From Anaerolineae bacterium (GTDB lineage Bacteria; Chloroflexota; Anaerolineae; 4572-78; J111), in NCBI GenBank assembly GCA_020433835.1, contig JAGRBY010000344.1:1-7761 (forward strand): 7,761 nucleotides of DNA, written 5' to 3'. Shown here piece after piece: positions 1-6,361 of the stretch. Each line of letters opens with the position of its first letter. Position 1 is the stretch's first letter. The notes under the pieces were generated by a model that worked only from the letters and a program-made list of their open reading frames with translations, searched no databases and had not been told where the DNA came from. The position numbers and the translations under genes were made by a program.

Positions 1-329
1 GAGTGGCCGGGTTGGAAACCTCGCTGCCGCTGATGCTTACGGCGGTCAAGGAGGAACGTCTAACCCTGGAGCGGCTTATCAAAATGATGGCAACCAATCC
101 TCGCCAAATTTTCAAGCTGCCGCTCCAACCCGATACCCACATCGAGGTTGATATCGAGGATGAATACACCATCACCAACGAAATGATGCATTCCAAATGC
201 GGCTGGACGCCCTTTGCCGGTCGACAGGTTGTCGGGCGGGTGCAGCGGGTTGTTTTGCGCGGCCAGGAAGTTTATAACCAAGGTCAAGTTACTGCCGAAC
301 CCGGTAGTGGTAAAGTATTTATAGTATGA
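1..329 (+). CDS. pyrC: Dihydroorotase, C-terminal part (5' truncated by window edge)
   Basis: This is the last 108 residues of a dihydroorotase, the zinc amidohydrolase that cyclises carbamoyl aspartate to dihydroorotate in the cytoplasm. Reading starts inside the gene: the GTG at position 3 is an internal valine codon, followed by AGLETSLPL, the conserved stretch after the catalytic barrel. Also visible are TNPRQIF (residues 31-37), the usual end-of-barrel motif, and GWTPFAGR plus VVLRG (67-87), the closing beta-sandwich typical of the family. The metal ligands lie upstream of the window and cannot be checked. From memory, the tail resembles the dihydroorotase domain of animal CAD (NPRRIF, EVDLEHEWTI, WTPFEG, RRVVLRG). 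The stop overlaps the ribosome binding site of pyrB, so the two genes form an operon in the same order as CAD's DHOase-ATCase domains. Another cyclic amidohydrolase (hydantoinase or allantoinase) is possible but unlikely beside pyrB. Confidence 0.88.
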   Translation, partial: VAGLETSLPLMLTAVKEERLTLERLIKMMATNPRQIFKLPLQPDTHIEVDIEDEYTITNEMMHSKCGWTPFAGRQVVGRVQRVVLRGQEVYNQGQVTAEPGSGKVFIV

Positions 330-334
330 AGGAG
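328..334 (+). promoter_or_regulatory. Ribosome binding site of pyrB
   Basis: GAAGGAG lies 7 bases before the ATG at 342 and overlaps the TGA stop (327-329) of the dihydroorotase gene. It fixes the pyrB start and suggests translational coupling of the two genes. Confidence 0.85.
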
Positions 335-341
335 AAAACAA

Positions 342-1343
342 ATGCTTCGAGAAGAAACAAAACTTCAACCCCTTTTTAATTTCGATGAACTCAGCCGGTC
401 ACCTTTTGTGGGCAACGGCTTGACCGGCAACGATATCATTTCGGTTTCGCAGTTCGGTACCGAAAAAATAGATTATGTGTTTTCCAGAGCACGGGAAATG
501 CGCGAGATGGTCGACCGGGTTGGCTCGGTCGACTTGCTAAAGGGCTACGTGCTGGCCTGTCTTTTCTATGAGCCGAGTACCCGAACCAGCTCCTCATTTA
601 TCGCGGCTATGGAGCGCCTGGGTGGCGGCATTATTCCCATTACGCAGGGCGTTCAGTTTAGCTCGGTTAGCAAGGGCGAAACGTTGGCTGATACCATTCG
701 CACTCTGGAACAATACTCCGATGTTATTGTGATGCGCCACCCGGAAGTTGGTGCCGCACAGGTTGCTGCCGATTATGCCGGTGTGCCGATCATCAACGCC
801 GGCGACGGAGCCGGTGAGCACCCTACCCAGGCACTGCTCGATTTATTTACCATCCAGGAAGAGTTAGGCCGCGTCGAAGGGCTAAAAATTGCGATGGTTG
901 GCGATTTACGTTACGGGCGCACGGTGCATTCGCTCACCAGGCTGTTGATGCAGTATAATGTTAGTTTGCGCTTTGTCTCGCCCGAAATTCTGCGGTTGCC
1001 CATGACCCTGATGAACGACGTTATCGACGCCGGTATCAACGTTCGCGAAACCCACGATGTAGCCGATGTCATCGAAAATGCCGATGTCCTCTATGTTACA
1101 CGCGTCCAAAAAGAGCGCTTCCCCGACTTGGTCCAATACGAAGAGGTGAAGGATCACTACGAAATTACAACCGAAATTATGGAAAAAGCCAAGAAGAAGA
1201 TGATCGTCATGCACCCCTTCCCCCGCGTCGGCGAAATTCACTACAACGTCGACTCCGACCCCCGCGCCGCCTATTTCCGTCAGATCAAAAATGGCATGTA
1301 TATTCGGATGGCGCTGTTGGCGGCGGTATTGGGCCGCGCCTAA
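342..1343 (+). CDS. pyrB: Aspartate carbamoyltransferase, catalytic chain
   Basis: Joins carbamoyl phosphate and aspartate to make carbamoyl aspartate, the committed step of pyrimidine synthesis. The 333-residue protein has all the family landmarks: the carbamoyl phosphate loop STRT (79-82) in [12 protein letters not shown]; the mobile loop SKGET with K111, donated by the neighbouring subunit in the trimer; RHP (132-134); EHPTQ (159-163); [10 protein letters not shown] (188-197), whose R193 is the aspartate-domain arginine; TRVQKER (253-259) with R254 and Q256; and HPFPR (291-295). The C-terminal part ([20 protein letters not shown]) closely resembles the ATCase domain of animal CAD as I remember it. 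About 25 residues precede the usual domain start, matching where CAD has its inter-domain linker. It follows dihydroorotase by 12 bases. No pyrI regulatory-chain gene is adjacent, so allosteric control of the E. coli kind is not indicated here. The identification is secure; the link to CAD is inference. Confidence 0.97.
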   Translation: MLREETKLQPLFNFDELSRSPFVGNGLTGNDIISVSQFGTEKIDYVFSRAREMREMVDRVGSVDLLKGYVLACLFYEPSTRTSSSFIAAMERLGGGIIPITQGVQFSSVSKGETLADTIRTLEQYSDVIVMRHPEVGAAQVAADYAGVPIINAGDGAGEHPTQALLDLFTIQEELGRVEGLKIAMVGDLRYGRTVHSLTRLLMQYNVSLRFVSPEILRLPMTLMNDVIDAGINVRETHDVADVIENADVLYVTRVQKERFPDLVQYEEVKDHYEITTEIMEKAKKKMIVMHPFPRVGEIHYNVDSDPRAAYFRQIKNGMYIRMALLAAVLGRA

Positions 1344-1392
1344 CGAGAGCGTTTTAACTTGGTGTAAGTTGGCGTTATAGCGACGATTTTTT

Positions 1393-1474
1393 ACCACAGA
1401 GCACACGAAGAAGGCACAAAGGATCAGAGATTTTTCTCTGTGAACTCTGTGCCTTCTCTTGTGTTCTCTGTGGT
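1393..1474. repeat. Imperfect 82-base hairpin repeat (ACCACAGAG type)
   Basis: The left arm starts ACCACAGAGCACACGAAGAA and the right arm ends TTGTGTTCTCTGTGGT. The arms pair over nearly their full length with a few mismatches and single-base bulges. The centre is CAGAGA (1425-1430), loop TTTT, TCTCTG (1435-1440). It fills most of the 145-base gap between the convergent pyrB and pyrK genes. I recall similar ACCACAGAG-type palindromes as dispersed intergenic elements in several bacterial phyla, Chloroflexota among them, but copy number here cannot be judged from one window. The hairpin may stop transcription from both sides. Neither side has a proper T-run after the stem in its reading direction, so a classic intrinsic terminator is not supported. 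Confidence 0.8.
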
Positions 1475-1488
1475 TTAAATACCTTAAA

Positions 1489-2313
1489 TTAAGTGAGCAC
1501 CGTATGGGGTGATACCATAACCGGATCAAACGGGAAAACCGGCCCGTCCAGGCACGTGAGCCAGCCCTCACCCACCTCGCAGCTGCCGCACAATCCGATA
1601 CCGCAGCGCATATGAGCTTCCCATGAGACCTGCACCGGAATATTTTCAGTCGCACACACCGCCGCGACGGCCCGCAGCATGCCGGTTGGTCCGCATGTGC
1701 AAACTGTTGTGGGGCGAATGGTGGCTTGGGCTAAAAGAGGCGGCAAAGCATCGGTCACCAAACCGCGAATGCCTGTCGAGCCATCTTCCGTGGTTAACCA
1801 CAGGCTTGTGCCGATAGTCTTGAAATCGTTGACTAGCAACAAATCGGCCTCTTTCCGTGCGCCGATAACCATCGACACCTGATAATCTCGTGACAACGCT
1901 TGTTTGGCTAAAAAGAGCAGCGGTGCAACCCCGTAACCACCCCCAATCAGCAGAACGTGCGGTGTTTTGCCGCTGGCTGGAGTCGGCAGCGTATACCCTT
2001 TCCCCAGCGGCCCACGTACCCAAATCGTATCACCAACTTGCAGTTGATGCAGCGCATGACTCAACGGCCCCACATCGGCGATGGTCAAACTAAGCGGATT
2101 AGCATTGGCCAGACTAAACGGTTTGTCTTCATGGTCAGGCAGCCAGGCCATAACAAATTGGCCAGGTTGGGCATTGAGCTTCCCGTCTAATATAAACGTT
2201 TTGGTTGAGGCGTTTTCCTTTTTTATTTTGGTGATTTTTAACGGATTAGGTAGTGGAAATAGACTTGTTTTCAATTTTTCATGCTCCAGAAAGAATTTGG
2301 ATAAGGTGTACAC
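1489..2313 (-). CDS. pyrK: Dihydroorotate dehydrogenase B, electron-transfer subunit
   Basis: The FAD and [2Fe-2S] subunit that passes electrons from PyrD to NAD+ in class 1B dihydroorotate dehydrogenase. Domains in order: a ferredoxin-reductase beta barrel with the FAD motif KPFSLAN (64-70) and the VRGPLGKGY turn (99-107); a nucleotide-binding domain with LIGGGYGVAPL (122-132) and CGPTGML (207-213); and a C-terminal iron-sulfur loop with C237, C242, C245 and C254 (C-x4-C-x2-C-x8-C). All four cluster cysteines are present. Oddity: the FAD motif has Lys64 where related enzymes usually have Arg. The listed start is GTG at 2313, five bases after the pyrD stop, with no clear ribosome binding site. 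A TTG at 2274 (residue 14) sits 9 bases after GGAG and would give a 261-residue protein, close to the usual length, so the true start may be there. It directly follows pyrD and is almost certainly co-transcribed with it. Confidence 0.94.
   Translation of the reverse strand: MYTLSKFFLEHEKLKTSLFPLPNPLKITKIKKENASTKTFILDGKLNAQPGQFVMAWLPDHEDKPFSLANANPLSLTIADVGPLSHALHQLQVGDTIWVRGPLGKGYTLPTPASGKTPHVLLIGGGYGVAPLLFLAKQALSRDYQVSMVIGARKEADLLLVNDFKTIGTSLWLTTEDGSTGIRGLVTDALPPLLAQATIRPTTVCTCGPTGMLRAVAAVCATENIPVQVSWEAHMRCGIGLCGSCEVGEGWLTCLDGPVFPFDPVMVSPHTVLT
2284..2287 (-). promoter_or_regulatory. Possible ribosome binding site for an internal pyrK start
   Basis: On the minus strand GGAG is followed after 9 bases by an in-frame TTG (2274-2272). 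The upstream GTG at 2313 has no comparable site, only CAACCCTCTTAAAACTG before it. This favours the shorter PyrK but does not prove it. Confidence 0.45.
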
Positions 2314-2318
2314 CAGTT

Positions 2319-3257
2319 TTAAGAGGGTTGACTTTTACCGGATAGCGCTTCTATACAAGAATATCCATACCTATCCATAAATGCAACTAACTCCTGCCCT
2401 ACCTCTTGCATTGCTGCCACGCCGCGATAGTAAACCGCCGATCCCACCCCGACCACCGTTGCCCCGGCCATCAGCATTTCGGCCGCATCCTGTCCGGTCG
2501 AGACACCCCCGGTGCCAATTATCGGCACGGAAACGGCTTTGGCGATTTCATACACACAGCGCAGCGCTATCGGCTTGAGCGCCGGACCGGAGATGCCGCC
2601 AACGTTGTTGTGCAGTAGCGGTTGCCCGGAGGCGGGGTCGATGACCATGCCCGGCATCGTATTAATCGCCGTAATCGCATCGGCACCGGCTTCAACCACC
2701 GCCGCCGCGATACGCGCGATATCCGGCACGTTGGGAGCCAGTTTAATGGAGATGGGACAGCTCACCGCCTGTCGCACAGAGTCGGTAACGGCGGCAGCAC
2801 TCTCGACCGCACCGGCAAAAGGTGTGCCGAACTCATCGCCCACATTAGGACAGGAAATGTTAACTTCAATCATATCCGGCTGGCTAGCTGCTACAACACG
2901 AGCCACCTCGCCAAACTCAGTGACGGTCCCGCCAAAAATACTGGCGATGAGTGGTACGTGCAGCGGTTGAAGCTGTTGGCGTGTCTCAGCTAGAAGCTCG
3001 ACCTCTTCGACTGCACCGGGGTTAGTCAAGCCGATAGCGTTCAACAAACCACCGTCAAAATTAAATGCAACCGGGTTGGGATGTCCGGCTCGGGGTGTTG
3101 GACCGCAGCTTTTAGCGGTGACCATCCCTGCCCCGTTATGCGCCGCCCGCACCATCAGCGATGCGCTGGTGCCGATGATGCCCGAGGCCAGCACAAAGGG
3201 CGTATTGAGTTCAAAATCTAAGAATTGACAGGTTAGTTGTGAATATTTGAGAGGCAT
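2319..3257 (-). CDS. pyrD: Dihydroorotate dehydrogenase B, catalytic subunit (class 1B)
   Basis: FMN enzyme that oxidises dihydroorotate to orotate. The 312-residue barrel shows class 1 features: LASGIIGTS near the N-terminus (23-31), [10 protein letters not shown] (48-56) with FMN-contacting K49, [11 protein letters not shown] (71-81), VNISCPNVG (132-140) with C136 as the catalytic base, IKLAPN (171-176), NTMPGM (199-204), [10 protein letters not shown] (220-229), and the phosphate loops GTGGV (248-252) and GVGSA (270-274). A cysteine base (rather than serine) and the adjacent pyrK mark it as the NAD-linked class 1B type. The ATG at 3257 is the first candidate after an in-frame TAA. The only strong ribosome site, AGGAG at 3278-3274, lies 16 bases away, which is unusually far; an in-frame ATA (3269-3267) is closer but a rare start. 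Upstream neighbour is the PIN toxin gene, 33 bases away on the same strand, so pyrD may be read through from it. Confidence 0.96.
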   Translation of the reverse strand: MPLKYSQLTCQFLDFELNTPFVLASGIIGTSASLMVRAAHNGAGMVTAKSCGPTPRAGHPNPVAFNFDGGLLNAIGLTNPGAVEEVELLAETRQQLQPLHVPLIASIFGGTVTEFGEVARVVAASQPDMIEVNISCPNVGDEFGTPFAGAVESAAAVTDSVRQAVSCPISIKLAPNVPDIARIAAAVVEAGADAITAINTMPGMVIDPASGQPLLHNNVGGISGPALKPIALRCVYEIAKAVSVPIIGTGGVSTGQDAAEMLMAGATVVGVGSAVYYRGVAAMQEVGQELVAFMDRYGYSCIEALSGKSQPS

Positions 3258-3290
3258 GCGTCTATGTATCTTTCTCCTGCAATCTTGTTA

Positions 3291-3692
3291 TTAATTCTTC
3301 TCTGTGTCTAAGGGTGTTGGGTTTGTATCTTGGGAAAAAGGATTCAAAAGAGTTAACTGAGGTATCCAATGAAAATCTTTTATATTGCGTGTAACAAGAG
3401 TGCGTTGATACACAAGCGCTGTACTTGCCACAAGTGCATCCCCGAGAGTCATTTTTCGTGTTTGGCGTAATTGTACAGCTTGATTGAGAACTGTAGCGGT
3501 CAGTTCTAACATAGTTGCTGCGGTGAAAAATGTAGAAAAATAGGTCCGTTCTAAGGGGGTTAAGCGATGGTATCCTAATACTTCGACATAACTAATGGCT
3601 GAGACAGCCGGTGTGTGTTGTTTTATGAAATGACGTAGCCAATCATTTTCAGGTTGGACTGCATAAATGATGATGTTACTGTCAATTAGCAT
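3291..3692 (-). CDS. vapC: PIN-domain ribonuclease toxin (VapC-like)
   Basis: A 133-residue PIN-domain protein, expected to be a Mg2+-dependent RNase toxin of a type II toxin-antitoxin pair. The acidic catalytic set is visible: D4 in MLIDSNIIIY, E37 in SYVEVLG, D85 in TLGDALVAST, followed by TRNIKDF (101-107), the usual last active-site segment. Its ATG overlaps the antitoxin's stop by one base (TAATG), so translation is coupled. The gene ends with two adjacent in-frame stops, TAA TAA. Composition is AT-rich (38% GC in a counted line) against 57% in a pyrD line downstream, consistent with acquisition. VapC targets (tRNA, rRNA) vary by subfamily and cannot be predicted here. A role unrelated to TA is possible but the paired small upstream gene argues against it. 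Confidence 0.88.
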   Translation of the reverse strand: MLIDSNIIIYAVQPENDWLRHFIKQHTPAVSAISYVEVLGYHRLTPLERTYFSTFFTAATMLELTATVLNQAVQLRQTRKMTLGDALVASTALVYQRTLVTRNIKDFHWIPQLTLLNPFSQDTNPTPLDTEKN

Positions 3693-3964
3693 TATTGCTC
3701 TCGTTTGGGCAGCACACGATCCTGGCGTTGGTCACGTTCCCATGCTACAGGATCATTTATATCAGCTAAAGCGTTAGTCTTCGCAAGCTCTTCAAGCGCC
3801 TCAACCATACGTTCACCCTGGTCAGAGACCATAACGGGTGAGACGGGTTGATCTAAAATAGTAACGTGAACCACGATAACTTTATTTTGCAGCAATTCAA
3901 TCGGAACATCCTCACTCCATTCCAGTTGATTTCCCCGCAAAATAGCTTTATATGTATTCAGCAT
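3692..3964 (-). CDS. Putative antitoxin partner of the PIN toxin
   Basis: A 90-residue protein immediately upstream of and overlapping the PIN toxin. Its N-terminal half (YKAILRGNQLEW, then VIVVHVTIL) is predicted to be beta strands, resembling small proteins I remember next to PIN toxins in Cyanobacteria and Chloroflexota. The C-terminal half is acidic then basic: an EALEEL helix followed by DPVAWERDQRQDR and a LPKRE tail, plausibly the segment that wraps the toxin. I see no clear ribbon-helix-helix or AbrB motif, so whether it binds DNA is uncertain, and I do not assign it to VapB. The start ATG has a good ribosome site (GAAGGA) 8 bases upstream. It starts 21 bases after the radical SAM stop, too close for an independent terminator and promoter; any own promoter must lie inside the radical SAM gene's end. 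Confidence 0.8.
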   Translation of the reverse strand: MLNTYKAILRGNQLEWSEDVPIELLQNKVIVVHVTILDQPVSPVMVSDQGERMVEALEELAKTNALADINDPVAWERDQRQDRVLPKREQ

Positions 3965-3972
3965 AAGGGTTG

Positions 3973-3978
3973 TCCTTC
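3973..3978 (-). promoter_or_regulatory. Ribosome binding site of the antitoxin gene
   Basis: GAAGGA on the minus strand, 8 bases before the ATG at 3964, lying wholly in the 21-base gap after the radical SAM gene. It is stronger than the site before the toxin (only GAG within CGAGAGCAATA), which fits the expected excess of antitoxin over toxin. Confidence 0.7.
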
Positions 3979-3985
3979 TATTTAC

Positions 3986-5725
3986 TTAAACCTGCAGCGG
4001 AATAAAATTATCGCCATAGGCTCCCATATTGGGACCAAGCGCATCTTCATAATTGGGGCGTAGCGCCCATTCTTCATCGCAGGCGTTGCATTTAAGACAG
4101 CCGGCCGGTGGACAAGCAGCAGTTAGATCATCCCGCAAAGCGCGACGCAGATCCCACGAAAAGAAAGCTTTGCTAACCCCGGTTGTAACGCTGTCCCATG
4201 GTAACTTTTCTGTGACGTCTCGTTCGCGTAGAAACTCATCTTGACTAAGTCCTTCGGCCTCAAGGGCACGTTGCCATTCACGTAGATTGACCTTGCGCAT
4301 GCGTGCTATCACTCGGCCCAAACGCCGGTCGCCACGAGCCAGTACGCCTTCAACAGCAGCCCAGGCCGGGCTGTCGCTCCGTACGGTGACGCCGTTGGGA
4401 TTGAGCCGATCCTGGAGATATTTCACACGATTCTCCAAAACCTCAACCGGCATCATCGCCGCCCATTGGAAAGCGGTGTGGCTTTTTGGCACATAGGGCG
4501 TGGCGTTAATGGCCATATTGCGTGGAAAAACAGCCCGGGCGGCCAATGCCAACTGCGCGATAGCTTCGACATCCTCTTCGGTTTCGGTCGGCTGACCGAC
4601 CATAAAATACATTTTTAGCTGAGGAAAATTGTATTTAGCGGCCAATTCGACGACATGCATTATCTGATCATCAGACTGCGGTTTGTTGATGACTTTTCGC
4701 ATACGAACGCTGCCCGCTTCCGGCGCGATAGTCAGCGTTTGATTGCCGCTTTCAGCCAAACCCTTAATGAGCGGCTCGCTGATGGGGTCGGTGCGCATCG
4801 ACGAGGCAGTTAGGCGTGCGCCCATTTTGCGCAGCTCGATAGCAATCTGATCGATCCAGCTGTGGTCGCTGACGGCGGCGCTCACCAGGCCGATGCGGTC
4901 GCGATGTTTGAGACCGTGTCGGGCCAGGGCCAAGACCGTGTCGAGATGCATCTCACGCATAGGGCGATAGACATAGCCGGCCATACAAAATCGACAGCCG
5001 CGTCCGCAGCCGCGAGCAATCTCCACCAAAGTGCGGTCGCCGAACTCGGTGCGATCGGTGTAGATTTGGGTGACGGTCGGCTGGGTCTCGATATCTTTGA
5101 TCCAGACACGCGGTACAATGTGATCGCCGTGATGAATGGCTGGAATATACATACCATCGACTTTCGCCAGTCGCTCATAGGCTTCCCGGCGCGGCGCATC
5201 GCTGACATCCCACAAGGCATCGACCAGCGGCGGCACAATAGCCTCGGCCTCACCGATAGCAATGGCGTCGAATATGTCAGCCATTGGCTCCGGGTTGGTG
5301 TAGATAGCCGGGCCACCGGCGATAATCAGCGGCCAGCTCTCATCACGCTCTGCGGCAAAGAGGGGAATACCGGCCTGGCGCAGCATCGCCACAACATTAA
5401 AGTAATCCATCTCATAGGAGATGGTAAAAGCCACAACAGCGAACTCATCGAGCCGACGCTGCGACTCAAGCGACATCACCGGCTCATCGCGGCGCGGCGC
5501 TTGTTGATCGCCAAAAAAGACCCGTTCGCAAACCACATCCGGCTCATCATTAAAGAGGCGATAGACACTATGCAGCGCCAAACTGCTCATGCCAACCCGG
5601 TAACTGTTGGGCCAAACCAAAGCCACGGGCAGCTTGCCGCCCCAATCCTTTAAGGTTATACCTTCTTCTTGAGAGATTGTTTTTTTAGCTTGATTGATGT
5701 ATTTGTAATTTTGTTTCTGTTTCAT
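3986..5725 (-). CDS. Uncharacterised radical SAM protein with B12-binding-like N-terminus (TIGR03960-like)
   Basis: A 579-residue radical SAM enzyme of unknown substrate. Residues about 30-220 look like the Rossmann-like N-terminal domain of B12-type radical SAM proteins (PVALVWPNSYRVGMSSLALH, then IIAGGPAIYTNPEPMADIFD and IGEAEAIVPPL), but the DxHxxG cobalamin-ligand motif is not seen. The 4Fe-4S motif is C240-x3-C244-x2-C247 in ARGCGRGCRFC, followed by the TIM-barrel segments ASSMRTDPI (307-315) and TIAPEAGSVRMRK (332-344). Near the end, C538, C543, C546 and C549 form C-x4-C-x2-C-x2-C, likely a second metal site. I recognise it as the TIGR03960 type, which in many bacteria is fused or next to a DUF2344 (TIGR03936) protein; no such domain is here. 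The ATG is preceded directly by an in-frame TAA, which fixes the longest reading, though no clear ribosome site is visible. GC content is high (67% in a counted line). Confidence 0.9.
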   Translation of the reverse strand: MKQKQNYKYINQAKKTISQEEGITLKDWGGKLPVALVWPNSYRVGMSSLALHSVYRLFNDEPDVVCERVFFGDQQAPRRDEPVMSLESQRRLDEFAVVAFTISYEMDYFNVVAMLRQAGIPLFAAERDESWPLIIAGGPAIYTNPEPMADIFDAIAIGEAEAIVPPLVDALWDVSDAPRREAYERLAKVDGMYIPAIHHGDHIVPRVWIKDIETQPTVTQIYTDRTEFGDRTLVEIARGCGRGCRFCMAGYVYRPMREMHLDTVLALARHGLKHRDRIGLVSAAVSDHSWIDQIAIELRKMGARLTASSMRTDPISEPLIKGLAESGNQTLTIAPEAGSVRMRKVINKPQSDDQIMHVVELAAKYNFPQLKMYFMVGQPTETEEDVEAIAQLALAARAVFPRNMAINATPYVPKSHTAFQWAAMMPVEVLENRVKYLQDRLNPNGVTVRSDSPAWAAVEGVLARGDRRLGRVIARMRKVNLREWQRALEAEGLSQDEFLRERDVTEKLPWDSVTTGVSKAFFSWDLRRALRDDLTAACPPAGCLKCNACDEEWALRPNYEDALGPNMGAYGDNFIPLQV

Positions 5726-5776
5726 ACATTAGATTCATGGTTATTGATACCAGGTTGCTCATCGTGTGGCACAACC

Positions 5777-6094
5777 TCATATTTGAATTTTACGCTTTTC
5801 AAGCCACTTTCTGAGTGATTTTTGACTTTCTGCTGAGGGTAATCCTACTAATATGTCTGCTGTTCGAATATCTTCATCAAGGGCTGGCCAGTGGATCCCT
5901 TCTCCCTCAATCACCCAATTCTCTCGCTCTGCTAATGTACCATAGTGAAGTCGGGGGTAATAGAGAGTTGGTGTTGAGATCGTTCGACCATCTTCAAGTT
6001 CTACGATTAAGTCACTTTCTGTGAAACGTACATTGACTGCCTTTGCTCCTGCTTCTAACTTTTCGACCAAATACTTAGCTGTCAAATTGTTCAT
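5777..6094 (-). CDS. DUF2442 domain protein
   Basis: A 105-residue protein of unknown function. It matches the DUF2442 pattern I remember: a strand ending LEDGRTIS (32-40), then YYPRLHYGT (45-53), RENWVI (57-62), and IHWPALDEDI (67-76) followed by a hydrophobic DILVGLP. The N-terminal 20 residues (MNNLTAKYLVEKLEAGAKAV) are an added helix. It overlaps the end of the DUF4160 gene by 20 bases and has its own GGAG site inside that gene, so the two are co-translated from one transcript. Fifty-one bases separate it from the radical SAM gene downstream. AT-rich (37% GC in a counted line). The pair has the layout of a toxin-antitoxin module, but I know of no firm proof of that function. Confidence 0.87.
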   Translation of the reverse strand: MNNLTAKYLVEKLEAGAKAVNVRFTESDLIVELEDGRTISTPTLYYPRLHYGTLAERENWVIEGEGIHWPALDEDIRTADILVGLPSAESQKSLRKWLEKRKIQI

Positions 6095-6332
6095 TCCATT
6101 GCTCCAGTATCATTGCCTCATTTTCTTCGAGAAGCTCTATCAGTCGTCTCAGGTCATTATTCTTGAAGCGACCCAGCCGAGCGGGTCGAATAGGGTTCAG
6201 CCAAAACTTCGCTTCCTGCCCCGCTTTTCTTACATGGATATGTGGAGGCTCGTTTCGATCACCTGAGTAAAAAAGAACCTGAACCCTTCTTGCTCTAATA
6301 CGGTTGGCATTGAAACGCCTTTGTATGGTCAT
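6075..6332 (-). CDS. DUF4160 domain protein
   Basis: An 85-residue basic protein of unknown function. It has the full DUF4160 signature: VLFYSGDRNEPPHIHVRK (19-36), AKFWLNPI (41-48), the LGRFKNNDLRRLIELLEEN helix region (53-71) and a closing EQWNEQF (77-83). The EPPHIHV segment with two histidines is the most conserved part of the family. It is the first gene of a two-gene unit, overlapping the DUF2442 gene by 20 bases; the two domains are often found side by side. The ATG at 6332 has no strong ribosome site (only GAAAA nearby), but a good promoter lies just upstream with a predicted leader of about 14 bases. The N-terminal 18 residues are rich in arginine (six), which could contact nucleic acid; this is inference only. 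Confidence 0.88.
   Translation of the reverse strand: MTIQRRFNANRIRARRVQVLFYSGDRNEPPHIHVRKAGQEAKFWLNPIRPARLGRFKNNDLRRLIELLEENEAMILEQWNEQFDS
6102..6105 (-). promoter_or_regulatory. Ribosome binding site of the DUF2442 gene
   Basis: GGAG on the minus strand, 7 bases before the ATG at 6094 and inside the DUF4160 coding region. It selects this ATG over the nearby out-of-frame ATG at 6099. Confidence 0.7.
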
Positions 6333-6352
6333 TATTGTTTTCTAACGTTATG

Positions 6353-6361
6353 ATTATAGCA
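6353..6361 (-). promoter_or_regulatory. Extended -10 promoter of the DUF4160-DUF2442 unit
   Basis: On the minus strand the sequence reads TGCTATAAT, a perfect extended -10 element, 20 bases upstream of the DUF4160 ATG. No good -35 hexamer sits 16-18 bases further up, as is common for extended -10 promoters. The transcript would start near 6346. It gives the gene pair its own transcription, separate from the glycosyltransferase. Confidence 0.65.

Noticed and set aside
1393..1474. The hairpin read as a CRISPR-like repeat or as a classic rho-independent terminator
   Set aside because: It is a single inverted repeat with no spacers or direct-repeat array, and it lacks a T-run after the stem on either strand.
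906..1655. 249-residue open frame on the minus strand across the end of pyrB, the hairpin and the end of pyrK
   Set aside because: It runs antisense through pyrB and out of frame through pyrK, and its sequence has no family resemblance. It is a shadow of real genes.
2512..2970. 152-residue open frame on the plus strand inside pyrD
   Set aside because: Low-complexity Ala/Thr/Ser-rich translation antisense to a complete pyrD with all catalytic motifs.
4862..5653. 263-residue open frame on the plus strand
   Set aside because: It is antisense to the well-supported radical SAM gene, has no recognisable domain, and long frames on the opposite strand are expected in GC-rich genes.
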